Source: Aurantiacibacter xanthus
Lineage (GTDB): Bacteria > Pseudomonadota > Alphaproteobacteria > Sphingomonadales > Sphingomonadaceae
Length of the DNA stretch: 64,000 bases
Reading direction: 5' to 3'
Assembly (NCBI RefSeq): GCF_003584015.1
Contig: NZ_QXFM01000135.1
Location: 1 to 64,000, forward strand
Shown here: one piece after another, positions 25,512 to 34,603 of the stretch
Layout: the number at the start of each line of letters is the position of its first letter
Numbering within the stretch: the stretch's first letter is position 1
The notes under the pieces: model-generated
The model's database searches: none
What the model saw: only the letters and a program-made list of their open reading frames with translations
What the model was told of the DNA's origin: nothing
Position numbers and translations under genes: made by a program

Positions 25512-26177
25512 GTGAAACGTCAGACGAAAAAGGCGCAAGCCGACCAAAAGAGCGAGACTGGCGCGGCGGGGCCCGATAGCCGGCAACGACTGCTCAAGGC
25601 CGCCTACGAGGAGTTTTCCGCGAACGGTTTTTCGGGCGCGCGGATCGAGCGCATCACCGCCGCCGCCGACGTCAACGTCCGCATGATCTACCATCATTTC
25701 GGCAACAAGCTCGGCCTGCTCGAAGCGGTTCTTTCGGAGATCTTCCTCAGCCGCCAGGAACAGATGGGCACGCTGCCCGAGCGGATCGACGATTTCCTGC
25801 TGTTCCTGTTCGACGGCTATGCCTCCGACCGCCACCGGGTGCGCCTGCTCGAATGGGAAGCGCTCGAAGCGACCGCTGTCGGCGCCGACCGCCCGCCGAG
25901 CCGCGACGTGACCGATGTCGAGGGCCGCAGGGCCGCCCTGCAACGCCGGGTCGACACGATTCGCGAGGCGCAGGAACGCGGCGAAGCCTCGTCCGAGATC
26001 GAGCCCGAAGTGCTTTATCTGATCCTCGTCGCGCTGGCGATTTACCCGATGAGCTTCCCCCAGTCGGTCAGCATCGCGCTTAACGAAGACCCCGAAAGCG
26101 AGGAATTCCAGGCGCGTTACCGCAAGGCGCTGAAGAAGGTCGGGCGGCTCCTGCTGCAACCCACGCGAGACGAGTAA
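25512..26177 (+). CDS. TetR-family regulator of the esterase/SDR cluster
   Basis: About 221 residues from the GTG at 25512; longer in-frame starts back to 25413 exist and the start is uncertain. The TetR helix-turn-helix is clear: SRQRLLKAAYEEFSANGFSG, then ITAAADVNVRMIYHHFGNKLGLLEAVL. The C-terminal ligand domain begins near residue 80. It is divergent from the esterase-TonB unit. Repeated GTAA-N8-TTAC sites around it and at 19807 and 26242 mark a probable regulon. The ligand is presumably the cluster substrate or a product. Confidence 0.87.
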   Translation: MKRQTKKAQADQKSETGAAGPDSRQRLLKAAYEEFSANGFSGARIERITAAADVNVRMIYHHFGNKLGLLEAVLSEIFLSRQEQMGTLPERIDDFLLFLFDGYASDRHRVRLLEWEALEATAVGADRPPSRDVTDVEGRRAALQRRVDTIREAQERGEASSEIEPEVLYLILVALAIYPMSFPQSVSIALNEDPESEEFQARYRKALKKVGRLLLQPTRDE

Positions 26178-26241
26178 GGCACCTCCCGCCCCGCTCTTTC
26201 GTCATTTCGCCGACGGAGACCGGTTGCCAAGCTCGAGGATG

Positions 26242-26257
26242 GTAAGTAAACGATTAC
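26242..26257. promoter_or_regulatory. TetR-type operator copy D
   Basis: GTAAGTAAACGATTAC, GTAA-N8-TTAC and nearly identical to copy C in its left two thirds. It lies between tetR and the DUF819 permease gene, so the permease probably has its own regulated promoter. Confidence 0.65.
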
Positions 26258-26284
26258 TTGAATGACCTTGGGAGGGTTGTCGAA

Positions 26285-26374
26285 ATGATCGGATTGCTTC
26301 GTTCTGCCGCAGGGGGCAGGCCTGAATCGGAAGCCGCATGTGCCGGGCCATGTCCGCAAGCGAGGGCCATGTGA
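26285..26374 (+). CDS. Possible 29-residue leader peptide before the permease
   Basis: ATG at 26285 follows GGGAGGG. The frame encodes 29 residues (start MIGLLRSAAGG) and ends in ATGTGA, where its stop overlaps a GTG in frame with the downstream permease. This arrangement would couple translation. There is no homology, so it is only a candidate. Confidence 0.3.
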   Translation: MIGLLRSAAGGRPESEAACAGPCPQARAM

Positions 26375-27522
26375 GCGCGCCACTCATCCCGGCAGGCGCG
26401 ATCTTTCCGATCATCTGGGTCTTTCTGGCCATCATCGCGCTCACGCTGGCGCTGGAACGGAGCCGGCTGAAGAAATATCTGCCCGGCCCGGTCACGGTGA
26501 TCATCATCCCCTGTGCGCTCGCCAATCTGGGGGTCATCCCCTCGTCCGCGCCCGAATACGATGCGATTTACCAGTTCAGCGTGCCGGTCGGCGTTGCGCT
26601 GCTGCTGCTGCGCGCCGACATCGGCGAAATCGTCCGCCGCTCGGGCAGCATGCTCGGCCTGTTCTTCGTCGGCCTGCTCGCCAGCTACATCGGCATCGGC
26701 ATCGCCTTCATGACCGTCGATGTGGGCGTACACGGGGCCGATGTGGCGGCGGTTCTGGTCGCCTATCTTACCGGAAGCACGGTGAATGTGGTGGCCACCG
26801 CGCAGGCCGTGCAGATGGACCCAACCTTCCTCACCGCCGCGATTGCGGGCTGTGCCTTTGTCCTGCCCGCCTATCTCGGCGCGGCCACCTATCTGATGCG
26901 CAGCGAGGCGCTTGGACGGTTCCTGCGCGCCGCCCCCGGCTCCAGCCTCGCCGCCGCTGCGCCCTCCGTCGCCGAAGCCGAACCGGTCGAAGAACAGGCC
27001 CCGCCGCGCCCGCCAATGGGGATGCTGATCGCGCTGCTCTATGGCATCGGCATCTTCGTTGCGGTGGACTGGGTGATGCGCGCACTCGGCCTTGGCCACC
27101 TGACGATCCTCGCGATCACCGTGGTGGCGATTGCAGTGCCCAACCTGTTCAAGGGGATCCGCCGACTTGTCAGCGGCGACCGTGAACTCGGCCTTGTCCT
27201 CATGTTCCTGTTCGTCAGCGCCATCGCCGCCCAGATCGACGTGTTCAGCATGGGCGAGCAGGCGCTGCAGGTCGCGCTGTTTGCGACGCTGGCACTGGTC
27301 ATCCATCTGGTGGTGCTGCTGATCGGCGGACGCATTCTGCGCGCCGATCCGCACCAGCTGTTCCTCGCCTCGCTGTGCGGAGTCGGCGGCCCGCCCTCGG
27401 CTGCCGCCGTCGCTGCGGCGCAGGGGCGTGAAGACCTCGTCATGCCGTCGATCCTGTGCGGACTGGCTGGCATCATGCTCGGCAATTTCGCCGCAATTGC
27501 CTGCTTCCACCTGCTCTCCTGA
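26371..27522 (+). CDS. DUF819 family membrane protein (putative permease)
   Basis: About 383 residues from the GTG at 26371, which has GAGGG at good spacing; ATGs at 26338 and 26350 are poorer starts. About ten or eleven hydrophobic segments, with family features TGSTVNVVATAQAV in the middle and CGVGGPPSAAAVAAAQGREDLVMPSILCGLAGIMLGN at the C-terminal end (described here by its glycine-rich start and conserved GIMLGN). DUF819 proteins resemble keto-acid/anion transporters, but substrates are unknown. Operator D upstream places it in the TetR regulon. Confidence 0.8.
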   Translation: MSAPLIPAGAIFPIIWVFLAIIALTLALERSRLKKYLPGPVTVIIIPCALANLGVIPSSAPEYDAIYQFSVPVGVALLLLRADIGEIVRRSGSMLGLFFVGLLASYIGIGIAFMTVDVGVHGADVAAVLVAYLTGSTVNVVATAQAVQMDPTFLTAAIAGCAFVLPAYLGAATYLMRSEALGRFLRAAPGSSLAAAAPSVAEAEPVEEQAPPRPPMGMLIALLYGIGIFVAVDWVMRALGLGHLTILAITVVAIAVPNLFKGIRRLVSGDRELGLVLMFLFVSAIAAQIDVFSMGEQALQVALFATLALVIHLVVLLIGGRILRADPHQLFLASLCGVGGPPSAAAVAAAQGREDLVMPSILCGLAGIMLGNFAAIACFHLLS

Positions 27523-27706
27523 GCGCCAGCAGACCGCTCCCGCCAGCTCACAATCCCGCAGGCCAATTCCAGCGCGTCCGCTTCAGGGCTCGCGAGACAG
27601 CGCGCGCATCGTCCTTTGTCATTGGCTTGAAAGCACAAAACCGATAGGCTGCTAAGCGGATCACTGTGCCTGCCCCGGGCGCTCATGAATGCGGGAGAAT
27701 AGCGAC

Positions 27707-28180
27707 ATGGCCATCACGGTCACCATCAACAACGAAACGCGCGAGATCGACGCGCCGGGCGAGATGCCCCTGCTCTGGGCGCTGCGCCAGGAACTGGGCA
27801 TGGTCGGCACCAAGTTCGGCTGCGGCATCGGCATGTGCGGTGCCTGCACCGTCCACCTCGACGGGCAGGCCGTGCGCTCGTGCTCGCTGCCGCTTTCGGC
27901 TATTGGCGACAAGAAAGTCTCCACCATCGAACACCTCGCGCAGTCCGAGGTCGGACAGGCGCTGCAACAGGCGTGGCTCGATGAGGACGTGATGCAGTGC
28001 GGCTATTGCCAGGCCGGACAGCTGATGAGCGCCACCGCGCTGCTCAACAAGAACGCCACCCCCTCGGATGCCGAGATCGACGCGGCCATGCAGGGCAACA
28101 TCTGCCGCTGCGCCTGCTACACCCGGATCAAGACCGCCATCGCGCAGGTCTCGCGCAAGGAGGACACGGTCAATGTCTGA
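27707..28180 (+). CDS. Molybdenum hydroxylase small subunit, 2x[2Fe-2S] (IorA-like)
   Basis: A 157-residue iron-sulfur subunit. The N-terminal plant-type cluster has CGCGIGMCGACTVHLDG plus a later Cys. The C-terminal helical cluster has CGYCQAGQLMSA and NICRCACYTRI. The final motif reads CRCACY rather than the usual CRCGTY. It passes electrons from the molybdopterin subunit encoded next, overlapping it by eight bases. Isoquinoline 1-oxidoreductase and aldehyde oxidases have this two-subunit plan. Confidence 0.92.
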   Translation: MAITVTINNETREIDAPGEMPLLWALRQELGMVGTKFGCGIGMCGACTVHLDGQAVRSCSLPLSAIGDKKVSTIEHLAQSEVGQALQQAWLDEDVMQCGYCQAGQLMSATALLNKNATPSDAEIDAAMQGNICRCACYTRIKTAIAQVSRKEDTVNV

Positions 28181-30383
28181 GGCAACCACCCTTTCGCGCC
28201 GCACCCTGCTCAAGGTTTCGGCGCTGGCCGGCGGCGGCTTTGCGCTGAGCGCCACCATGCCGATGGTCGCCCGCGCCGTTGGCGCCGAGGCGGCGGCTCC
28301 GGCCGAGCTGACGGCCTTCGTCACCATCGCGCCCGACAACACGATCACCATCATCGGCAAGAACCCGGAGATCGGTCAGGGCATCAAGACCTCGCTGCCG
28401 ATGATCGTGGCCGAGGAACTCGATGCCGACTGGGATCTGGTCAGAATCGAGATGGCCGATACCAACATGGCCAAATACGGCCCTCAGCTGGCAGGCGGCT
28501 CGTTCTCGACTCCGATGAACTGGATGCCGATGCGCCAGACCGGCGCCACGGCGCGCGCGATGCTGATCGCCGCCGCGGCGCAGAAGTGGGGTGTCCCCGT
28601 CGCTTCGCTCGGCACCGAGCCGGGCAAGGTGGTCGAGAAAGCCTCGGGCCGCTCGGCGACCTATGGCGAACTGGCCAGTCTCGCTGCCACCATGCCGGTG
28701 CCCGATCCCGAGAGCCTGACGCTCAAGGATCAGGCCGATTTCCGCATCATCGGTCGCGCCATCGGCGGGATCGACAGCCCGAAGATCGTGCGCGGTGAGC
28801 CGATCTTCGGTGTCGATACGCAGCTGCCCGGTATGGTCTATGCCGCCTACGAGCGCTCGCCCGTGTTCGGTGCCTCGCTCAAGGGCGCCGATGTCGAGGC
28901 CGCCAAGGCCCAGCCCGGCGTGATCGACGCCTTCATCGTGCGCGGCAACGGCAAGGCCGACGAGCTGGTCGACGGCGTGGCCGTGGTCGCCTCCAACTGG
29001 TGGCTCGCCAACCGCGCCCGCAGCGTATTGAAGCCCGAGTGGGACAACGGCGAATGGGCCAGCCACTCCACCGCAGGCTATGCCGCGCGGGCCAAGGAGC
29101 TGATGGACGGCGGCAAGGCGGCCCAGGTGTTCGGCGAACGCGGCGACATGGCCGCAGCGCTCGCCTCGGCGGCCAAGGTCGTCACGGCCGACTATGCCTA
29201 TCCGTTCCTCGCCCACGCGGCGATGGAGCCGATGAACTGCACCGCGCTGATGCGTGAAGACGGCGTGATGGAGATGTGGGCTCCCTCGCAGACTCCGCAG
29301 GGCGGCCTTGCCTCCGTAGCGGAGTATCTCGGAGTGCCGCCGGAGAAGGTGATCGTCCACATCACCCGCATGGGCGGCGGCTTCGGGCGGCGTCTGAACA
29401 ACGACTACATGGTGCAGGTCGCGGCCATCGCCAAGGAAATGCCCGGCACCCCGGTGCAGCTGATCTGGAGCCGCGAGGACGACGTGCGGAGCGACTTCTA
29501 TCGCCCCGCCGGCTGGCACCGCCTGACCGCCTCGCTCGACGCCGACGGCAAGATGACGGGCCTGAAGGACCACTTCGTCACCTTCGATCTGGGCGACAGC
29601 CCGTTCAATCCGGCGCTGATGGCGCCCGACACCTTCCCCGCCAAGCTGATGGACAACCTGCTGCTTGAGCAGGACATGCTGCGGACCGCGATCCCGATGG
29701 GTGCCCTGCGCGCGCCCAACAGCAACGCGCTGGCCTTCGTCACGCAGAGCTTCCTCGACGAGGTGGCCCACGAAACGGGCAAGGATCTGCCGACGCTGCT
29801 GATGGAGATCGTGGAGGGCGCCGAGACCGAACCGACCACCATGGGCTTCACCGGCCCCACCCCCGGCTTCAACCCCGACCGCCTGCGCGCAGTCACGCGC
29901 AAGGTCATGGACATGGCCGAATGGGGCAAGCCGGTGGCTGACGGGCACGCGCTTGGCTTCGGCTATTACTGGAGCCACCAGGGCTATTTCGCCGAGGTGG
30001 TCGAGGTGTCGCTGTCCGACCGCAAGCAGGTCCAGGTGCACAATGTCTGGTGTGCGGGCGATGTCGGCAACCAGATCATCAACCCGTTCGGCGCGCTCAA
30101 TCAGGTGCAGGGCTCGATCATCGACGGCATCGGTCAGGCCATGCAGCTCGCGGTCGAGATCGAGGGCGGCGCGGCGAAGCAGTCGAACTTCCACAACTAC
30201 CCGCTGCCGCGCATGCCGATGACACCGCAGATCCACATCGAGTGGGTGAAGTCGGACCATGCGCCGACCGGGCTTGGCGAACCGGCCCTGCCGCCGGTGA
30301 TCCCGGCGCTGACCAACGCGCTGTTTGCCCTCACCGGCAAGCGCGTGCGCAGCCTGCCGATCGATACGAGCCTGTTTGCCTGA
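28173..30383 (+). CDS. Molybdenum hydroxylase large subunit (IorB-like)
   Basis: A 736-residue molybdopterin cytosine dinucleotide-type subunit. The start at 28173 overlaps the previous stop and has AAGGAGG upstream. A Tat signal (LSRRTLLKVSALAGGGFALS) sends it to the periplasm. Cofactor-binding segments include ITRMGGGFGRRLNNDY and GALRAPNSNALAFV. The catalytic Glu is in GLGEPALPPVIPALTNAL near the C-terminus. No FAD subunit or XdhC-type chaperone is adjacent. The substrate could be an aldehyde or N-heterocycle. It follows the TetR cluster, but no TetR operator was found in front of it. modABC lies downstream. Confidence 0.9.
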   Translation: MSEATTLSRRTLLKVSALAGGGFALSATMPMVARAVGAEAAAPAELTAFVTIAPDNTITIIGKNPEIGQGIKTSLPMIVAEELDADWDLVRIEMADTNMAKYGPQLAGGSFSTPMNWMPMRQTGATARAMLIAAAAQKWGVPVASLGTEPGKVVEKASGRSATYGELASLAATMPVPDPESLTLKDQADFRIIGRAIGGIDSPKIVRGEPIFGVDTQLPGMVYAAYERSPVFGASLKGADVEAAKAQPGVIDAFIVRGNGKADELVDGVAVVASNWWLANRARSVLKPEWDNGEWASHSTAGYAARAKELMDGGKAAQVFGERGDMAAALASAAKVVTADYAYPFLAHAAMEPMNCTALMREDGVMEMWAPSQTPQGGLASVAEYLGVPPEKVIVHITRMGGGFGRRLNNDYMVQVAAIAKEMPGTPVQLIWSREDDVRSDFYRPAGWHRLTASLDADGKMTGLKDHFVTFDLGDSPFNPALMAPDTFPAKLMDNLLLEQDMLRTAIPMGALRAPNSNALAFVTQSFLDEVAHETGKDLPTLLMEIVEGAETEPTTMGFTGPTPGFNPDRLRAVTRKVMDMAEWGKPVADGHALGFGYYWSHQGYFAEVVEVSLSDRKQVQVHNVWCAGDVGNQIINPFGALNQVQGSIIDGIGQAMQLAVEIEGGAAKQSNFHNYPLPRMPMTPQIHIEWVKSDHAPTGLGEPALPPVIPALTNALFALTGKRVRSLPIDTSLFA

Positions 30384-30493
30384 GGGTGACGGGTCAGGAC
30401 TCAGGTTCCTGACCCCGCCCCGATCCGTCACCCCGCGCTTGATGCGGGGCCAGGCTTTCCTGGCCTGGAGTGGGATGCCATAGCATCGACGCC

Positions 30494-30615
30494 CAAAGCC
30501 CTTCCCTGTGGGGAAGGGTTGGGATGGGGGTTCCCACGCCAGCCAGCGTCGAGCCCCCACCCCCAGCCCCTCCCCAAGGGGAGGGGAGCAAGGTGGATCA
30601 GCGTAATGTCATCAG
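30494..30615. repeat. Dispersed intergenic repeat, copy 1
   Basis: About 120 bases closely similar to 60882-61000, sharing CCTGTGGGGAA, GGTTGGGATGGGGGTT, CAGCGTCGAGCCCCCACC and CCCCTCCCCAAGGGGA. The halves are imperfectly complementary, so it can fold into a long hairpin. It lies in the 300-base gap between the molybdenum hydroxylase and modC. The rest of the gap holds no gene. Confidence 0.75.
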
Positions 30616-30683
30616 AAGCTGCGCCCCGGCCCGCATCACGTGTGGGCCGAGGCAAGGCGGAGAGGGCACGACCCTCGCCTCCC

Positions 30684-31313
30684 TCACCCCATCTCCACCA
30701 CCTGCCCTGCCAGCCGCTCGACCTCGGCGCGGCTGTGGCTGACGAGCAGGATCGGCACGCCTATCGCATCGCGAATGCGCTCGATCAGGCCGAGCAGCGC
30801 CTCGGCGCGGGCGGCGTCGAGCGAAGCGGTCGGCTCGTCGAGCAACAGGAAGCGCGGGGCCGCCAATAGCGCACGGGCAATCGCCACACGGCGGACCTCG
30901 CCGCCCGAGAGATTGGCGGTCCGCCGGTCCAGCAGATCGCCAATGTCGAGCAGGCCCGCCACCTCGTCGCGCGTGATCCAGCGCTCAGCAGGCAGGGCCA
31001 GCCGCTCGCCATAGGCAAGGTTCGCACGCACGCTCATATGCGGGAACAGCCGTCCGTCCTGAAACACGTAACCGGCCCGGCGTGCTTCGGGGGCAAGGTC
31101 GATCCGCTGTGCGCTGTCGAACAGCACCTCGCCTGCGGCCACCACCCGCCCCTCGTGCGGGCGCAGCAGTCCGGCGATGGCGTTCAGCACGCTGGTCTTG
31201 CCCGCGCCCGAGGGGCCGACCAGCGCGGTCAGCCGCGCCTCGGAGGCGAAGTCGGCGGCGATCTCCGCCTCCCCCAGCGACAGTCTCAGCCGCACCTCAA
31301 AGGACATGGGCAC
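30684..31313 (-). CDS. modC: Molybdate ABC transporter ATPase
   Basis: A 209-residue ATPase: Walker A GPSGAGKTS (about 33-41), ABC signature LSGGEVRR, Walker B FLLLDEPTASLD and the switch His in VSHSRAEV. It is short: the C-terminal molybdate-binding MOP domain of many ModC proteins is absent. It overlaps the end of modB, and with modB and modA makes a three-gene molybdate import unit. Confidence 0.88.
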   Translation of the reverse strand: MPMSFEVRLRLSLGEAEIAADFASEARLTALVGPSGAGKTSVLNAIAGLLRPHEGRVVAAGEVLFDSAQRIDLAPEARRAGYVFQDGRLFPHMSVRANLAYGERLALPAERWITRDEVAGLLDIGDLLDRRTANLSGGEVRRVAIARALLAAPRFLLLDEPTASLDAARAEALLGLIERIRDAIGVPILLVSHSRAEVERLAGQVVEMG

Positions 31314-31998
31314 GGCTCCCGCCCGAGCGGCGCACCAGCCACTCCGACACCATCAGCGCCCCCAGCGACAGCACGATGGCCATGATCGCCAGCCGCGCCA
31401 CCGCCCCCTCGCTGCCCGGGACTTGCAGCCCGGTGTAGATGGCGAGCGGCAGGGTGCGGGTCTGCCCCGCGATATTGGCGGCAAAGGTAATGGTCGCGCC
31501 GAACTCGCCCAGCGAGCGGGCAAAGCCCAGCATTGCGCCCGCCGCAATCCCCGGCAGGCTGAGCGGCAAGGTGATCGTGACGAAGGCGCGCAAGGGCGAT
31601 GCCCCCAGCGTGCGCGCCGCCTCGACCAGCTTGCGGTCCACCGCCTCGATCGAGAGCCGCATCGCGCGCACCATCAGCGGCAGCGCCATCACCGCCGCCG
31701 CCAGCGCCGCGCCGGCCCATGTGAACACCAGCGAGATGCCAAAGGTCTGTTCAAGCCAGTGGCCAATCGGTCCGTTGCGTCCGAAGGCCAGCAACAGCAG
31801 CCAGCCCGTCACCACCGGCGGCAGCACCAGCGGCAGGTGTACCGCGGCATCGAGCAGCATCCGCCCCGGAAACCGCCGCCGCGCGATCAGCCAGGCCAGC
31901 GCATAGGCCACCGGCAGGCTCGCCAGCACCGCCACGAGGCTCACCTTGAGCGACAGGGCGATCACCGCCCATTCGGCTGCTGACAACCAGCCGCTCAT
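31297..31998 (-). CDS. modB: Molybdate ABC transporter permease
   Basis: A 233-residue permease with five or so membrane segments and the EAA loop EAARTLGASPLRAFVTITLPLSLPG. The N-terminal region WAVIALSLKVSLVAVLASLPVA and PLVLPPVVTGWLLL are characteristic of ModB. It overlaps modA (4 bases) and modC (17 bases), indicating one transcript. Confidence 0.92.
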   Translation of the reverse strand: MSGWLSAAEWAVIALSLKVSLVAVLASLPVAYALAWLIARRRFPGRMLLDAAVHLPLVLPPVVTGWLLLLAFGRNGPIGHWLEQTFGISLVFTWAGAALAAAVMALPLMVRAMRLSIEAVDRKLVEAARTLGASPLRAFVTITLPLSLPGIAAGAMLGFARSLGEFGATITFAANIAGQTRTLPLAIYTGLQVPGSEGAVARLAIMAIVLSLGALMVSEWLVRRSGGSRAHVL

Positions 31999-32768
31999 CG
32001 ACTGGCGGAAAAGCCGTGCCGGGCAAGAATCGCCTGACCTGCGGGGGATGCCAGGTACGTGGCGAACTCCTCTGCCTCCGGATGGTTGGAAGCAGCCAGC
32101 GCAGCCATCGGATAACGGATCGGCTCATGCGTTTCAGGGGGGAAGGTAGCCAGCACCCTGACCTTGTCCGAAGCCAGCGCATCGGTGGCATAGACGATGC
32201 CAAGGTCGACCTCGCCCCGCTCGACCAGCGCCAGCGCGGCGCGCACGTTCTCGGCCGGGACGATCCGTTGGGCAAAACTCCCGGCCAGACCCATCTGCGT
32301 GAGCGCCGCCATGGCATAGCGACCCGCGGGCACGGTCTCCGGCTCGGCGATGGCAAGGCGTCCGCTATAGGCGCGCAGTACGTCAGCGGCCTCCGCGCTG
32401 CTGCTTTCAGGCTTGCCCGGTGCCACCAGCACCAGCGTATTGCCCGCGACAGTGCGCCGCGTGCCGGGGCGCAGCAGGTGCTCGCCCTCCATCCAGTCCA
32501 TCCACTGCTCGTCAGCGGTCACGACCAGATCCGCCGGCGCGCCCTCGGCGGCCTGACGCGCGACAACCGCGCTCGATGCGAAGGACAGCAGCGGACGCGC
32601 ATGGCCGGTGTCGGCCCAGTTTTGGGCAGCTTCCTCCAGCGCTTCCTGCATACTTGCCGCGGCCAGCACCACGGGCGCATCGCTCGCCTCGCTCTCGCCC
32701 TGGCAAGCAACCAGCAAGGCACTGACCAGAGCCAGAAACAGGGCGAAAAATGACGGAAAACTGCGCAT
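31995..32768 (-). CDS. modA: Molybdate-binding periplasmic protein (lipoprotein)
   Basis: A 257-residue binding protein. A lipoprotein signal (FLALVSALLVAC) precedes the mature domain, which starts with VVLAAASMQEALEEAAQNW, the ModA opening strand with the serine that holds the oxyanion. Later segments LLSFASSAVVARQAAEGAPADL, VAGNTLVLVAPG and GEVDLGIVYATDAL fit the family. First gene of modABC; a ModE-type box lies nine bases upstream of the ATG. Confidence 0.9.
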   Translation of the reverse strand: MRSFPSFFALFLALVSALLVACQGESEASDAPVVLAAASMQEALEEAAQNWADTGHARPLLSFASSAVVARQAAEGAPADLVVTADEQWMDWMEGEHLLRPGTRRTVAGNTLVLVAPGKPESSSAEAADVLRAYSGRLAIAEPETVPAGRYAMAALTQMGLAGSFAQRIVPAENVRAALALVERGEVDLGIVYATDALASDKVRVLATFPPETHEPIRYPMAALAASNHPEAEEFATYLASPAGQAILARHGFSASR

Positions 32769-32776
32769 GTTCCGCA

Positions 32777-32800
32777 CGCTATATATCCATGTATATGGCA
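32777..32800. promoter_or_regulatory. ModE-type molybdate box before modA
   Basis: CGCTATATA-N6-TATATGGCA, close to the known ModE site (CGNTATATA-N6-TATATNNCG). It lies where it would block the modABC promoter when molybdate is plentiful. No modE gene is seen in this window, so the regulator must be elsewhere. Confidence 0.7.
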
Positions 32801-32845
32801 GGTCCATCGCAAACGCCGATACCGGCCTGACGGGAATGCAGCTTT

Positions 32846-34603
32846 CTAGCGCCCTTGCGCCTCGACCCGCGAAGCGATGCGCCCCTTGCGCGCACGCTTG
32901 CCCTGCTTCGTGAGTGCTCCTGCACGCAGGGCAAATTCGCGCGGACGCCGGATCGGCACGCACATCACGCAGCGCACGCCCTCGGGCTCGAAGGTCAGTT
33001 CGACCGGGTTGCTGAGTTCGTGGGCAACGATACGCTCGATCAGATCGGTGCCGAACCCGCGCCCGCGCTCCTGCTTGACCGGCGGGCCGCCGCGCTCCAG
33101 CCATTCGATCCGCACCAGCTCGGCGCTGACGATCTCCCAAGTCACCCGCAGATTGCCATCGGGCACGCTGAGCGCGCCGTATTTGGCGGCATTGGTGGCC
33201 AGCTCGTGCACCGCAAGCCCGAGCGACAGGGCCTCGTTGGGGGCCAGGTTCACCGCCTCACCTTCGATCACCAGCGTATGATCGCCGCTGGTGGCATAGG
33301 GCAGCAGTTCGGCCTCGATCACCGCGCCGACCGGGGTCGATCCCCAATCGGACTGGGTCAGCAGATCGTGCGTGGCCGACAGCGCGCGGATGCGCCCGGT
33401 AAGCGATTCGGCGAAGCTGTCGAGATCCTCGCTGCGACGGCGGGTCAGCGAGATGATCGACAGCACGTTGGCGAGCGTGTTCTTCACCCGGTGGTTCAGC
33501 TCGCGCGTGAGAGAATTGCGGATCGAAGCCTGCTCGCCATACCAGGCAAGCGCCGCCTCGTCCTCCTCGGCCTGTTGCGTGAGCAGGCGCACCACCACGG
33601 CCAGCAGGCTTGCCACCAGCAGGCCGAAGATCAGCGTCGCAAAGGCAAGGCCCGACAGCAATCCGCCACCGCTGCGGCTTACCACCAGCAGCCAGGTGTT
33701 GTTGGCAATGGTCACTTCGCGCCGGTTGCGATGGGCGCCGGGGTCCTCTTCGCCGATCGTGCTCGCCATCAACGTGCCGGGGTGGGCCCGGTCGCCATCG
33801 AACAGCTGGACGCCATATTGCCCGGCCTCCTCAAGTTCGAGCGCCGCGTGGAGGAACTGGTCGGCGCTGAAGGGGCTGTAGATATACCCCTTGAGCGCAC
33901 GCCCGCCGCGGGCCGGAGAATAGACGGGCATGTAGATCAGAAAGCCCGGCGCATCGCCGCCGCCTTCCTGCTGCAGCACCACCGCATCGCTCGCCGTCGG
34001 GCTGGCCGAGACCGCCGCCTCGATCATGGCAGACCGGCGCAAGGGCTCCGAATACATGTCATAGCCCAGCGCACGCAGCGCACGATCGTTCTGGGGATGA
34101 AGGTAGGTGACCGGGACGGCAAAGGGCTGGCTGCCGTCAGGGCGCGGATACAGCGGATGCGGCGAGCCGTAGTCGCGCAGCATCAGCGCATTGAACGCAT
34201 CCTCCTCGCCTGGCCGCACGACTGCCGCCCAACCGATGCCGTCGTTGCCGCGGAAATCGGAATCGAGCCGCAATTCGGATACGAACCGGCGGAATTCCCC
34301 TTCCGGGATTTCGCCAAGCGTCGACAGCAGGGCGGCACCGGCGCGCAGGTAAGCGCTGGAGGCATTGGCGCGGCGTTCCAGCGCGGAGGCGATCGCATCG
34401 GTGCGCGCGGTCAACTGCGCCGAAGCGCGTTGTGCCTCGCCACGCTCAATGGCGAAAGCGCTGAGCACGGCGATGGCGCTGATGAGCAGAAAAATGCCAA
34501 GCGGCAGGGCTCGCGGGAACTGCACCAGCCACCGCTTCGCATCCTTGCGTCTGCCCTGCTGCTGAGAGTTCACCAGTTGCCCTTCAACACCCCGGATGCG
34601 CAC
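32846..34603 (-). CDS. CHASE-domain HWE/HisKA_2 sensor histidine kinase
   Basis: A 585-residue membrane kinase. An N-terminal helix (LPLGIFLLISAIAVLSAFAI) is followed by a periplasmic CHASE domain (about 75-275, with GIGWAAVVRPGEE and YDMYSEPLRRSAMIEAA). A second helix comes near residue 315. The HisKA_2/HWE dimerisation motif ELNHRVKNTLANVLSIISL carries the phospho-His. The catalytic domain has LAVHELATNAAKYGAL and a C-terminal RGFGTDLIER. Kinases of this class feed PhyR in the alphaproteobacterial general stress response, and this one is divergent from nepR-ecfG. Confidence 0.9.
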   Translation of the reverse strand: MRIRGVEGQLVNSQQQGRRKDAKRWLVQFPRALPLGIFLLISAIAVLSAFAIERGEAQRASAQLTARTDAIASALERRANASSAYLRAGAALLSTLGEIPEGEFRRFVSELRLDSDFRGNDGIGWAAVVRPGEEDAFNALMLRDYGSPHPLYPRPDGSQPFAVPVTYLHPQNDRALRALGYDMYSEPLRRSAMIEAAVSASPTASDAVVLQQEGGGDAPGFLIYMPVYSPARGGRALKGYIYSPFSADQFLHAALELEEAGQYGVQLFDGDRAHPGTLMASTIGEEDPGAHRNRREVTIANNTWLLVVSRSGGGLLSGLAFATLIFGLLVASLLAVVVRLLTQQAEEDEAALAWYGEQASIRNSLTRELNHRVKNTLANVLSIISLTRRRSEDLDSFAESLTGRIRALSATHDLLTQSDWGSTPVGAVIEAELLPYATSGDHTLVIEGEAVNLAPNEALSLGLAVHELATNAAKYGALSVPDGNLRVTWEIVSAELVRIEWLERGGPPVKQERGRGFGTDLIERIVAHELSNPVELTFEPEGVRCVMCVPIRRPREFALRAGALTKQGKRARKGRIASRVEAQGR

